DNA of 64,000 bases from Lachnospiraceae bacterium (GCA_022791975.1 JAAWAC010000007.1:62001-126000), one strand, 5' to 3'. Counted from the first letter of the stretch, positions 37,192-47,139 are shown. The notes: generated by a model from the sequence alone, not told the origin. Made by a program: numbers and translations.

Positions 37192-38295
37192 CTAGAAGGT
37201 CCAGAAATCCGTCACATTGTCCTTGTCAACTACATACAGGTCGATGTTGGTGGTGGCCTCCAGATCCTTTCCCTCAAAGTGAGCGATGGCTCCATCAAAG
37301 ATAAACTGTGCCAGAATCCAGGAGTCTACGTTGATACAGGCCAGATAGTTGGGATCTGCTTTGTGCAGGGTACCAAAAGGCTCCTCCCCGTATGCTCCCA
37401 TAGAAAGAATCTTCACATCCGTATTTCCGGTGGACTGGAGGGAGGACAGAGCTCCCATAGCGCCATTGTCCACATCAGAGATCACGAAATCAAAGGGCTC
37501 CACAATAGCTGCGATGGCATTGTAGGCAGTCTCCCGATTTCCTGCGGAATCATACTGATTCAGAATTTCGATTTCACAGCCGTCCGCATTGGCCTTGTCA
37601 ATCACATCGTGAAGGCCTACAAAACGCTCCTGGCAGTGGGTGGAAACCACGTTAGCCAGCTCCACTACCCGGCACTTTCCATCCATGTTGTTCTTTACAT
37701 AATCTACAAAATATTCACCCATGAGAACACCGGTCTCATACTGATCCCAGGTAACGGTGGTAGCTGCCTTCTCTTCTCCCTCTGTCCAGTATCCATCATA
37801 AATAATAACCGGAATACCTGCCTCAACAGCCTTGTTTAAAGCTTCGTTGCAGCCGTCAGGAGTGATGGGGTCGATCATAATAATATCGCAGTTGTTTGCG
37901 ATCATATTCTCGATCTGCTTGGTCTGTGTCTCGTCGTTCAGATCGCCATCCTCCACTACGATTTCTGCCCCATAAACGGCACCCAACTTCTCCAGACCAT
38001 CGGACAGAGCCGCACACCACTCGTCTCCCTTGTAGCAGATGGAGCACCCGATTCTCTTTCCCTGTAAAGCCGTGGAATCAGAAATGGTTACGGAAGCGGG
38101 AATACCATTGGTATCAGCTGGTGCAGCCTCCGGTGTCTCGGCGGGAGTTTCCGCAGGCGTTTCAGCCGGAGCTTCCGCCGGTGTCTCGGCCGGGGCCGGA
38201 TCATTGGTTGCAGCCGGAGCCTTCTCCCCGGAAGAGCAGGCAACACAGCACATTGCCATGGTCAGAGCCAGAAATAATGCAATTCCTTTCTTCAT
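37192..38295 (-). CDS. Sugar ABC transporter substrate-binding lipoprotein (RbsB-like)
   Basis: MKKGIALFLALTMAMCCVACSSG lipobox; periplasmic-binding fold motifs GAVYGAEIVVEDGDLNDETQTKQIENMIANNCDIIMIDPI. Confidence 0.93.
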   Translation of the reverse strand: MKKGIALFLALTMAMCCVACSSGEKAPAATNDPAPAETPAEAPAETPAETPAETPEAAPADTNGIPASVTISDSTALQGKRIGCSICYKGDEWCAALSDGLEKLGAVYGAEIVVEDGDLNDETQTKQIENMIANNCDIIMIDPITPDGCNEALNKAVEAGIPVIIYDGYWTEGEEKAATTVTWDQYETGVLMGEYFVDYVKNNMDGKCRVVELANVVSTHCQERFVGLHDVIDKANADGCEIEILNQYDSAGNRETAYNAIAAIVEPFDFVISDVDNGAMGALSSLQSTGNTDVKILSMGAYGEEPFGTLHKADPNYLACINVDSWILAQFIFDGAIAHFEGKDLEATTNIDLYVVDKDNVTDFWTF

Positions 38296-38408
38296 GTGTT
38301 TTCCTCCTTCATTGATTATATAGTTTTTTATCTAAAGCAGATACCCTGCCTGAGATCTTGTTTTTGGTTATCTACCCATTTGCCTACGCAGCTAACCTGG
38401 CTGAACAA

Positions 38409-39887
38409 TTATACACACTTTGCCATAATCTTTTCCTGGGTAGCCTCCTCAGCGCTGAGCTCTCCCATTTTCCGTCCCTCATGCATAATCATAATCCGAT
38501 CGCACATGCCCAGAATCTCCGGCATCTCAGAGGAAATCATAATCACGGTCTTTCCCTCCTGTACCATCTGATTGATGAGACGGTAAATCTCCGCCTTCGC
38601 CCCCACATCAATGCCCCGGGTGGGCTCATCCAGAAATAGAATCTCCGACTCCTGGAACAGCCACTTGGCGATAACCACCTTCTGCTGATTGCCGCCGGAC
38701 AGATATTGTACCTCTGTCTCCATGGAGGGAGCCGATACCCGCAGCTTCTTTGCATACTCCTGACTTAAGGGCTCCTCCAGATTTTTCCGGATAATTCCTC
38801 CCCGGATAACCTTTTTCATATTCACCAGAGTGGTATTTTTCCTCACGGACATAATCTGCACGAGCCCCTGAAGCTTCCGGTCCTCAGGAATCAGCCCCAG
38901 GCCGTCCCGGATAGCATCCGAGAAGGTCCGGTAATGCACCTGGCGTCCCCGCACATAGATCTCTCCGGACTCCGGCTTGTCAATGCCCAGAATCGCCCGG
39001 GCCAGCTCTGTGCGGCCAGCTCCCACCAGGCCGGAAATCCCAAATACCTCCCCAGCCCGAACCTGGAAGCTTATATCCTTTAGCAATCCCCGGTTCAGGT
39101 TTTTCACTTCCAGAATCACGTCGCCGATCTTGCCAGGCTCCTTGGGGAATTCCTGCCCCATCTCCCGGCCCACCATCATATTGATCAGCTCCTTGCGCCC
39201 TACCTGGTCAATGGGCATGGTCTTAATATGCTGGCCGTCCCGCAGGACGCTCACATTGTCACAGAGATCAAAAACCTCCTCCAGCCTGTGGGAAATGTAG
39301 ATGATGGTAATCCCCTTCTCCCGCAGCTGCCGCACAATGCGGAACATCACCTCCAGCTCCCGGTCTGTCAAAACTGCGGAGGGCTCATCCATAATCAATA
39401 CCCGGGATTCGTTGTTAATGGCGTGCATAATCTCTACAATCTGCTTCTTGGCTACCGTAAGCTCGGACACCTGCTGATTCACATCAATGTCCATATTTAG
39501 ATCCCGCACAATGTCCCGGGCCCGGGATCGCATCCCATTCCAGTCCACCAGCCGTCCCTTCATAAGAAGGTTTCCCAAAAACATATTCTCCGCCACAGAA
39601 AGCGTTTCCGCCAGCTTAATCTCCTGATGCACCACACTGATTCCCGCCTGCCGGGCCTCAATAGGGCTGACAAAATGCCGGATCTGTCCGTCCAGAACCA
39701 CCTGTCCTCTGTCTGGCTGATAGATCCCTGCCAGCACTTTGATCAGGGTGGATTTTCCGGCTCCGTTCTCTCCCACCAGCCCGTGGATGGTGCCCCGCTC
39801 CACTGGAATGGTCACATTGTCCAGAGCCTTTACCCCCGGAAATTCCTTTGTAATCTCCTTGATCTCAAGTATGTAATCTTTTCCCAT
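38409..39887 (-). CDS. Sugar ABC transporter ATP-binding protein (RbsA/MglA-like, two ABC domains)
   Basis: GLVGENGAGKSTLIKVLAGIYQPDRG, VSELTVAKKQIVEI, LSGGNQQKVVIAKWLFQESEILFLDEPTRGIDVGAK. Confidence 0.95.
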   Translation of the reverse strand: MGKDYILEIKEITKEFPGVKALDNVTIPVERGTIHGLVGENGAGKSTLIKVLAGIYQPDRGQVVLDGQIRHFVSPIEARQAGISVVHQEIKLAETLSVAENMFLGNLLMKGRLVDWNGMRSRARDIVRDLNMDIDVNQQVSELTVAKKQIVEIMHAINNESRVLIMDEPSAVLTDRELEVMFRIVRQLREKGITIIYISHRLEEVFDLCDNVSVLRDGQHIKTMPIDQVGRKELINMMVGREMGQEFPKEPGKIGDVILEVKNLNRGLLKDISFQVRAGEVFGISGLVGAGRTELARAILGIDKPESGEIYVRGRQVHYRTFSDAIRDGLGLIPEDRKLQGLVQIMSVRKNTTLVNMKKVIRGGIIRKNLEEPLSQEYAKKLRVSAPSMETEVQYLSGGNQQKVVIAKWLFQESEILFLDEPTRGIDVGAKAEIYRLINQMVQEGKTVIMISSEMPEILGMCDRIMIMHEGRKMGELSAEEATQEKIMAKCV

Positions 39888-39939
39888 TTATTCTGCACCA
39901 ACCTTTCTTCCCTAATCTGTCTGTATCTTACAGGACAGA

Positions 39940-40956
39940 TTAATCCTTCTTCTTGTTGCGCAGTACATCCAGCGTAATGGCAATAACCAAAACAATGCCC
40001 TTTAGAATATCCTGGATAAAGGGGTCTACGCCCATCTGGGAGAAGCCGTTAAACAGCGTAATCAGGAAGATACAGCCAAACATGGTCCCGATTACCCGAC
40101 CCTTTCCTCCGGCCAGAGAGATTCCTCCGATAATGGAGCCGATCACAGCATCAAACTCATAGTTCTGTCCGTTGGTAATCGCTACGGAATTCAGCCTGGA
40201 CATCAGCACCAGTCCACCAAAGGCAGACAAAATACCGGCCAGCACAAAGGTTCCAAAATAATATCTCTTTACATTGATCCCGGAGAAGAACGCCGCCTCC
40301 CGGGAGCCGCCCACTGCATACAGATTACGCCCAATCCTGGTCTTTGTAGTGACAAACTGGGCCCCCATGTAAAGGAGCAGCATGAGAATGGTACAGATGG
40401 GAATCATATTATTTAAAATATATCCTCTTCCCAACCATCCAATGGACTCCGGCATATTGGGAATGGGGGTGGCACCTGTAAGGAATTTGGCGGTACCATA
40501 GCACACATATTGGGTTCCCAAGGTGGCAATAAAGGCCGGAATCCCCACATAGGCAGTTAAAAAGCCGTTTACGCTTCCCAGGGCAATTCCCAGAAGAAAC
40601 ATAAGAATCACTGCCAAAAACGGGGACATTTCATGGGTTTTCATTAAAACTGCCCCCACACAGCTGATAAGACAGACCATACGTCCCAGGGACAGGTCAA
40701 AGTTTCCGGTCAGCAGAATCACGGACTGTCCCAGCGCCACAATGGCTACCGTGGCGCTCTGGAGCAGAATGTTTTTCCAGTTCGACCAGGTCAGAAAATA
40801 CTGCGCCCCAAACTTTATGTAGGAAAGTATACTGAAAATAATGATTAACAATAAAATACCCACAATGGACATCCAGTCCTTGGTAAACTGTGCAAAGATG
40901 CCCCATCCATTTTTTCCCTCTGTTGTTTTTGCACCCATAACCTTCTTCTCCTCCAA
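39940..40956 (-). CDS. Sugar ABC transporter permease (RbsC-like)
   Basis: VALGQSVILLTGNFDLSLGRMV, GFLTAYVGIPAFIATLGTQYV, IGRNLYAVGGSREAAFFSGI, GSIIGGISLAGGKG. Confidence 0.95.
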   Translation of the reverse strand: MEEKKVMGAKTTEGKNGWGIFAQFTKDWMSIVGILLLIIIFSILSYIKFGAQYFLTWSNWKNILLQSATVAIVALGQSVILLTGNFDLSLGRMVCLISCVGAVLMKTHEMSPFLAVILMFLLGIALGSVNGFLTAYVGIPAFIATLGTQYVCYGTAKFLTGATPIPNMPESIGWLGRGYILNNMIPICTILMLLLYMGAQFVTTKTRIGRNLYAVGGSREAAFFSGINVKRYYFGTFVLAGILSAFGGLVLMSRLNSVAITNGQNYEFDAVIGSIIGGISLAGGKGRVIGTMFGCIFLITLFNGFSQMGVDPFIQDILKGIVLVIAITLDVLRNKKKD

Positions 40957-40973
40957 TTCTCAATTCTCACTTA

Positions 40974-41699
40974 TCATTTGGGCAACAGCTGCTTTGTACT
41001 GTAACGGGGATACACATTGTAGGGCCGAAACCCTTCTGCAAAAGCAACCCCGCACTGATATCCCCGATATTTGGAACAGGTCCTTACCATATCTGCAAAG
41101 TCAATGTTATCGTGCTCCAGCATCCATTTCAGCTGGGACTCATGGCACTCCAATGCCTGGATCTTGGTCTCTATCTGTTCCGTAATATCCACATAATGGG
41201 TGGGCTGGAAATTTACCCCTGCCAGGGTGTCCATAAAGAACACGGGTGTAAAACTCATAAAAGGTTCATAATTTCTCGGCCTGTGGGACAATCCTGCGCA
41301 GAAGCTTCCATTGGTGGCCAGCCGGCTGGTCTCCGTATGGTCCCGCATATAATCCTCCTCATTGTGCGTGATAATCACATCAGGCCTAATGCGGCGACAC
41401 ACATCCGCCACCAGATCCATCACCTCTGTGTTGGCGCTGTTGATCTCCATGTCGTCCACATTCAGGTTGATAACCTCTTTTGCCCCCAGGATCTTTCCTG
41501 CCATTTCCGACTCCCTGGTGCGAATCTCTGCCAGAGGTCCTGGCTCAATAATCACATGGCCCTGACACCCGTTGGCCACATGACACATATACACCTCCGC
41601 CCCCTGATCCACATACCTTCGCAGAGTTCCTCCACAGGCAATCTCCAAATCATCCGGATGACATCCAATGGCTAATACTCGCATAGTTCTATCCTCCAT
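40974..41699 (-). CDS. PIG-L family deacetylase
   Basis: VLAIGCHPDDLEIACGGTLRRYVDQGAEVYM; IRPDVIITHNEEDYMRDHTETSRL. Confidence 0.9.
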   Translation of the reverse strand: MEDRTMRVLAIGCHPDDLEIACGGTLRRYVDQGAEVYMCHVANGCQGHVIIEPGPLAEIRTRESEMAGKILGAKEVINLNVDDMEINSANTEVMDLVADVCRRIRPDVIITHNEEDYMRDHTETSRLATNGSFCAGLSHRPRNYEPFMSFTPVFFMDTLAGVNFQPTHYVDITEQIETKIQALECHESQLKWMLEHDNIDFADMVRTCSKYRGYQCGVAFAEGFRPYNVYPRYSTKQLLPK

Positions 41700-41725
41700 C
41701 TCTTCCGGTCAAAGCGCTGCGAACC

Positions 41726-42940
41726 TCAGATAATATTTCCCAAATCTGCCGCTTTTTTCTCATCTGCTCTGCGACGGATTTCCGTGAGACTCTTCTGTTC
41801 CAAAAACAATCCATACATTTCCAGAATCATTTCAAAAAGCGGACACCCTTTCTCCAAATGGGATACCTCTCCCAGTACCCGGGCTGCCGTCTCCACAGAC
41901 TGGCTCAACTCCTCCCTCTCCCGGATATACCGGTACACAGCCGCACCTGCACCCACTGCTATAAAGGCCGGTGTGACTCCCTGATCGAGAGCCAGCAGGG
42001 CTGCCCCGATTAGCCGATCCTCTCTGGAGAGCTTCCTGGCAGGATCTGCGCCTACCCGTTGGCAGGTGTCCTGAAGTCCACGGTTGGTAAAGCGGTGTAA
42101 CAGATCCAGAATATGAAGCCGTATCCCCTCCAAAGACACCTGATATCTCCTGGACAGAGCCAGAGCACTTTCCTCCATGGCATTTTCCACCATAATCCGG
42201 ATTTCCGCCTGGTCAATCGCCTCATAAATATAGGGAAGTCCCTGTATGTCTCCCAGATATGCACACACCCCGTGCCCCATATTGTGTATATACAATTTTC
42301 TTTTTATATAGAAATCAAAAGGCTCAAAGGGAACCATATTTACCACCCGGGGAATGTCTCCTCGAAACCCGGCCTTATCCACTGGCAGGAATCCATACTC
42401 CTCCACACAAACTCGTAAGAACTCCCCGGCCTTCATCTCCTCTGTCTGCACCGGCACCATACGGCCGATGGATGCCTCTACCAGCCCTACCTGCTCATCA
42501 AAGCATGCACATTCCTCTCTGGTAAGCTGCTCTCGAATCATCCCTGCCAGAAACTTATCCGCATCCAAAAGATTCTCACAGACAATGATATTCAAGGGCC
42601 CTTTCCCTAAAGCCCATCGCCTCCGAAGCCCTGCCACCAGGTTGGGAACAATAAGCTTTAAAATCCGGGCTCCCACGGCTGTGGCCATAACGTCGCACTC
42701 TGCAATGGCTGTGGCCACCAGCTCCTGGTCGTTTCCGTGAACCGCCGTCACATGCTCCACCATCACATCCTGGTTTCCCTGGGCTGACATATAACGGATG
42801 GGATATCTGCCTTCCTGCCTAAGCTTCTCCACCACCGCATCCACCACATCCACAAAGGTGACCGCATAGCCGGACTGGCTAAACAGTGCTCCAATAAATC
42901 CGCGGCCAATATTTCCGCCGCCATACATAACCGCCTTCAC
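41726..42940 (-). CDS. Mannitol-1-phosphate 5-dehydrogenase-like protein
   Basis: MKAVMYGGGNIGRGFIGALFSQSGYAVTFVDVVD, NIIVCENLLDA, KLYIHNMGHGVCAYLGDIQGLPYIYEAI. Confidence 0.82.
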   Translation of the reverse strand: MKAVMYGGGNIGRGFIGALFSQSGYAVTFVDVVDAVVEKLRQEGRYPIRYMSAQGNQDVMVEHVTAVHGNDQELVATAIAECDVMATAVGARILKLIVPNLVAGLRRRWALGKGPLNIIVCENLLDADKFLAGMIREQLTREECACFDEQVGLVEASIGRMVPVQTEEMKAGEFLRVCVEEYGFLPVDKAGFRGDIPRVVNMVPFEPFDFYIKRKLYIHNMGHGVCAYLGDIQGLPYIYEAIDQAEIRIMVENAMEESALALSRRYQVSLEGIRLHILDLLHRFTNRGLQDTCQRVGADPARKLSREDRLIGAALLALDQGVTPAFIAVGAGAAVYRYIREREELSQSVETAARVLGEVSHLEKGCPLFEMILEMYGLFLEQKSLTEIRRRADEKKAADLGNII

Positions 42941-42952
42941 AGTCTCATCTCC

Positions 42953-43903
42953 CTAATTCGTATCTGCACACAAAGGTCCGGCCAGCTCCTCCATAAAAAA
43001 CAGCTTCCCTGGCATGGTGGGAATAAAGCTGGAGGTGATAGCTTTGCAGGGACCATGGCGCAGAGTCATCCAAAAGCTCATGCCCTGCCACTGCATTCCT
43101 CTGGAGAGGACTCCGTCCGCACCGCCAATGGCATAATCTGAGTGGAAAATAATCTTCGGCCCAATGGTATTGGCATAGCAGGGAATCAAGGGCCAGGAAG
43201 ATCGGAAGGAGGTAATGGCATTCTGCTCAATGGTAAAGGGATGAAGCCGTGCCCCAATCCGGTGGGAGGCCTCCATCCAATCCTCCAAAGTGGCATACTC
43301 CTTTGCAAAATGAGGTTCCCAAAAGGCAATATGACACATCCTGCCAATGCCGTAGACCAGCACCTGCTTCGCCCCTTCTTTCTTAAGCTTCTCAATCTTT
43401 TCCATATAGGTAGGGAGATTTTCCTTTGTGGCAAAATTCCGCTGCTCCTCCGGAACCGTCAGATCCCCTAAGGGGCCATAAAACGCCTCTGTCATGGCAT
43501 TCTGGAAGGCTGCCGGATCAGAGGCCGGCAAAGTATTCCCCTCCGCGTCCGCCCACTCGTCCATATTAAATCCATACACGTGACCGCAGTCGATGTTTAA
43601 CTGTTTCAGAAAATAAACCGCCCATTTGTACATGCCCATAGGACCTACTGGCAGAATCAAAATCAGCTTCCGGCCGGCCTCCTTGCATTCCTTAATCTGC
43701 ATGGCAATCTCAAAGCCCATATAGGCGCCAAACTCCTCCAAATTGGTGCAGGGCACAGGCCGAAAACCATCATTCCAAAAATCCTGTCTGTCCAGTACAG
43801 TCTTTGGATCGTTGGAAACGCACGCCTGAATTTTTGCCATATCCCACCCCTCGGGCAGAATTTCCGAAAAATAAGATCCTTTTAAGGTGTCCATCATATT
43901 CAT
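42953..43903 (-). CDS. Second glucosamine-6-phosphate isomerase-like (NagB-fold) protein
   Basis: LILILPVGPMGMYKWAVYFLKQLNIDCGHVYGFNMDEWADAEGN, YGIGRMCHIAFWEPHF. Start ATG 43903 with GAGGGGG upstream. Confidence 0.78.
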   Translation of the reverse strand: MNMMDTLKGSYFSEILPEGWDMAKIQACVSNDPKTVLDRQDFWNDGFRPVPCTNLEEFGAYMGFEIAMQIKECKEAGRKLILILPVGPMGMYKWAVYFLKQLNIDCGHVYGFNMDEWADAEGNTLPASDPAAFQNAMTEAFYGPLGDLTVPEEQRNFATKENLPTYMEKIEKLKKEGAKQVLVYGIGRMCHIAFWEPHFAKEYATLEDWMEASHRIGARLHPFTIEQNAITSFRSSWPLIPCYANTIGPKIIFHSDYAIGGADGVLSRGMQWQGMSFWMTLRHGPCKAITSSFIPTMPGKLFFMEELAGPLCADTN

Positions 43904-43943
43904 GGGAATACCCCCTCTCTTCTTACCTATACCTTCCCTATTT

Positions 43944-44007
43944 TTTCGTTTCACTTTCGACGAACTTTCGATAATTTGAGTATAACATCCCATTTCCTCA
44001 CCGTCAA
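43944..44007 (-). promoter_or_regulatory. Promoter of the NagB-like/ABC operon with three phased direct repeats
   Basis: Minus strand TTGACG (44002-44007)-N17-TATACT (43979-43984); CGAAA repeated at exactly 11-bp steps (plus-strand TTTCG at 43944, 43955, 43966). Confidence 0.75.
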
Positions 44008-44071
44008 TAATTTTTAAAATAAATTTAAAAATTAATCTCATAAAAAATTAATACATGTTACTTTCAAACTA

Positions 44072-44100
44072 TTTACGCAAGAGAAAATTTCATTTATACT
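44072..44100 (+). promoter_or_regulatory. Promoter of the divergent ROK gene
   Basis: TTTACG (44072-44077)-N17-TATACT (44095-44100). Confidence 0.6.
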
Positions 44101-44220
44101 GAATGTAAGCTCTGTGGTCAGATGCACCCCGCACTTCTACAGAAACATTCCGAGCACATCTGCACTTGTACACAGAGGCGCGCAGACATCTTATTTTCTA
44201 TTGACATCACAGGAGGACAC

Positions 44221-45396
44221 ATGCATTATTTCGGTTTGAACGCAGAAGACGTAAAAATTCACAATCGGGCACTGATTCTACAGTTGATCTGCACAAACAC
44301 CCAGGTCACCAGACATTTTTTAACTGATACCTCTCATCTGACCCCCATGACCCTGACCAATATTACCTCGGATTTGATCCAACACAGGATTATCCACGAA
44401 ACCCAGATCCCAAAAACCGCCCGGGCCCCAGGACGTACTCCCAAGCTATTGAGCCTTTCTCCGGATTCCCCGGTGGTGGCCGGTATTTATATATCCAAGG
44501 ACTGCCTTTACGGCATCCTTACAGATATGGCGCTACATCCTATCGCCCGGAAAACCATCCCCCTTTCCCGAGTGGAAAACAAGCAGACGATCTTTGAAAA
44601 GCTTCTGTCCCTGTCCAAGTGGCTGGTACACCAGTCCAAGCGGCCCCTGCTGGGTCTGGGCGTTGCCACCGTAGGCGTTGTTGATACCATGCATGGGAAA
44701 ATTTCCTATGTAACAGATTTTTACGGAATTGAAGAATTGGAGATCACATCCCTGCTACAGCCTCACCTGAATATTCCGGTTTTTGTCAAGAACGACATGC
44801 AGTCTGCAGCTCTGTGTGAAATGTATTTTGGCCTGGGAAGGACCAAAGATCATTTTATCTATGTGGGACTCACCAAGGGCGTGGGTGCCGCCATTGTGGC
44901 CAACCGCCAGCTCCTTAACAACCTGACCGGCTCCAGCGGGGAGCTGGGCCACACCACCATCAATTATCAGAACGGAGAGCCCTGTAAATGCGGCAGCCGG
45001 GGCTGTCTGGAGATGTATGTAAGCGTCCCTGGTATCATCCGCCGAATCAATCAAAGCTGTGGAACCAGCTTTACAGACTTCCAGGATACCCTGGCCTATT
45101 GTCTGGATACCCCCAGGGCCTATGAGACCCTGGAGAATGTGGCCAGACAGTTGGCCTATGCCCTAAATAATCTTATCAATCTTGTGGATATCAGCACCAT
45201 TATTTTCGGACATTGTGGGGTGTATTTACCGGACCAGATTTTGGATTCCATTGCAGACCAGATTGGTCACATCAGCCTGTTTCGCTATAAACGCCCTGTA
45301 AAAATTTCTAAATCGTCCTTTGGGGACAAATGTTCTCTCCTGGGCTCTGTCTGCAATGTGCTGGACCAGGTATTTACTGGCCAGCTGATTCCCTGA
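44221..45396 (+). CDS. ROK family transcriptional regulator
   Basis: N-terminal wHTH (VKIHNRALILQLICTNTQVTRHFL...) plus ROK motifs KGVGAAIVANRQLLNNLTGSSGELGHTTINYQNGEPCKCGSRGCLEMYVS. AGGAGGACAC before ATG 44221. Confidence 0.93.
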   Translation: MHYFGLNAEDVKIHNRALILQLICTNTQVTRHFLTDTSHLTPMTLTNITSDLIQHRIIHETQIPKTARAPGRTPKLLSLSPDSPVVAGIYISKDCLYGILTDMALHPIARKTIPLSRVENKQTIFEKLLSLSKWLVHQSKRPLLGLGVATVGVVDTMHGKISYVTDFYGIEELEITSLLQPHLNIPVFVKNDMQSAALCEMYFGLGRTKDHFIYVGLTKGVGAAIVANRQLLNNLTGSSGELGHTTINYQNGEPCKCGSRGCLEMYVSVPGIIRRINQSCGTSFTDFQDTLAYCLDTPRAYETLENVARQLAYALNNLINLVDISTIIFGHCGVYLPDQILDSIADQIGHISLFRYKRPVKISKSSFGDKCSLLGSVCNVLDQVFTGQLIP

Positions 45397-45461
45397 AAAA
45401 GCTTTTGCAAATGCTATTCTCTTTGGCCAAGATCGTTTTACTCCTGACCAGGAAGCATCCT

Positions 45462-46022
45462 TTATAAAAGCCCGGCCCGCCTAAGCCTGGCCTCTATGGG
45501 AGGAGCCGCCAATAAGATAATCAATATTTTTGCCAGATCCCCCGGGATAAAGGGGATCACTCCGGCTCCCAGGGCTGCCTGAAAATTCATGCCAGCCACA
45601 TAGGCCAGCCAGATGGTCCCAAACAAGTAGGCCACCAGTGTTCCCAACAACATACCCAAAAGCCGCATGGGCCAGCCCTTCCATCTCTCTACAAAAAATC
45701 CGCAGAGGATCGCCATAAAAATAAACCCAAACAAATATCCTCCTGTGGGTCCGAAAAGTTTGCCCGGCCCGCCAGTAAAGGCGGAGAATACCGGCAACCC
45801 CGCCAATCCTAACAAAAGATAAACCAGATAGCTCACGGTCCCCAATCGCCAGCCAAGAAGCCATACAGTGAGATAAATTACCAGATTGGTCAGAGAAATG
45901 GGCACCGGTGTAAAGGGCAGGGTCAAAGACATAGGGCCCAGGATACAGATCAGGGCTGTCATAACACCCATAAGCGCCAGTTGATAGATTGCAGTTTTTT
46001 TGCCTTGTACGTTCTCTTGCAT
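45462..46022 (-). CDS. bioY: Biotin transporter BioY
   Basis: ALMGVMTALICILGPMSLTLPFTPVPISLTNLVIYL, GPTGGYLFGFIFMAIL; next to bioB. Confidence 0.92.
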   Translation of the reverse strand: MQENVQGKKTAIYQLALMGVMTALICILGPMSLTLPFTPVPISLTNLVIYLTVWLLGWRLGTVSYLVYLLLGLAGLPVFSAFTGGPGKLFGPTGGYLFGFIFMAILCGFFVERWKGWPMRLLGMLLGTLVAYLFGTIWLAYVAGMNFQAALGAGVIPFIPGDLAKILIILLAAPPIEARLRRAGLL

Positions 46023-46045
46023 GTGTTTATCTCCTTAATTAAAAT

Positions 46046-47017
46046 TTATGCCTCTTTTGTGTCTAACAGGGCAGCTTTATAGCCAAGTTCCTGCAATATT
46101 TTCATGTCCTCCTCCATGGAAATCCCGCTGGTGGTCAGCATAGGGCCAGAGATGGCGGCATTGGCTCCGGAGGTAAATACGCTTCTCCCCTTATCTGGAA
46201 GCTGCCCCCGTCCCCCAGCCATCCGGATGGCTGCGCTTGGGTGAATCATCCGGTAAATCGCCACAATCCGCCGAATTTCCGGCAATTTCAACGGCGGTAG
46301 CCCCTCCAAAGGTGTGCCTGGAACCGCATGGAGCACATTGATGGGAATGGATGTAATGGACAACTCCCGCAGATCAAGAGCCAGATCAATGCGATCCTCC
46401 CAGGTTTCTCCCATGCCCATAATTCCACCACTGCACACGGAAAGCCCTGCCTTTTGTGCGGCCTGTATGGCGGCGCGCTTGTCCTCGTAGGTGTGGGTGG
46501 TACAGATATGGGGGAAATATCTTCTGGAGGTCTCCAGATTATTATGTATCCGCTCTACTCCGGCTTCTCTCAGCTGTCTATACTGTTCATAGTCTAGGAG
46601 CCCATGGGAAGCACAAAGAGACAGTTGTGTCTCTTTTTTTAGCAGACGAAACGCTGCGCAGACCTGGTCTACTTCCCCTTGGCTAAGCCGCCGCCCGGAG
46701 GTGACCACCGAGAACCGCAGCACCCCGGCGTCCTGATTCCAGAGCGCCGCCTTGAGCATCTCCTCCTGGGACAAAAGGGGATATTCCTCTGTCTCCGTGT
46801 GATGGTGCACCGATTGGGCACAATATTTACAGTTCTCCGGGCATCTGCCGCTCTTTCCATTGATAATCGTACAGATGTCAAATTTTTCCTGACAAAAATT
46901 CCGACGCACTTCATCGGCTGCCCTGCAAAGCTCCTCCAGAGGCGCCTCCACCAAGTCCAAGGCCTCCAGCCGGGAAAGGGCCCCGCCGTCCAACACCTTA
47001 TCTCTCCATTTTTTCAT
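46046..47017 (-). CDS. bioB: Biotin synthase
   Basis: SGRCPENCKYCAQSVHHHTETEEYPLL radical SAM CxxxCxxC, RIHNNLETSRRYFPHICTTHTYEDKRA, SGGIMGMGETWEDR, ATG 47017 preferred to the TTG at 47068. Confidence 0.95.
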   Translation of the reverse strand: MKKWRDKVLDGGALSRLEALDLVEAPLEELCRAADEVRRNFCQEKFDICTIINGKSGRCPENCKYCAQSVHHHTETEEYPLLSQEEMLKAALWNQDAGVLRFSVVTSGRRLSQGEVDQVCAAFRLLKKETQLSLCASHGLLDYEQYRQLREAGVERIHNNLETSRRYFPHICTTHTYEDKRAAIQAAQKAGLSVCSGGIMGMGETWEDRIDLALDLRELSITSIPINVLHAVPGTPLEGLPPLKLPEIRRIVAIYRMIHPSAAIRMAGGRGQLPDKGRSVFTSGANAAISGPMLTTSGISMEEDMKILQELGYKAALLDTKEA

Positions 47018-47139
47018 GCCTTCCCTCATCCTTCTTGTGTTTATCCTTTGCTGTCTCTTTTTTAACAAGAGAATCCCAATCAGGAAAAGTCCCTCTCCTA
47101 TCTCCCCTTTTCTGACCGGGAACTCTCTTGTCAGAACAC

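Noticed and set aside
36823-37839. 338-aa plus-strand ORF across Gfo/Idh and the binding-protein gene
   Set aside because: Antisense to two well-supported genes and a terminator; no recognisable domain.
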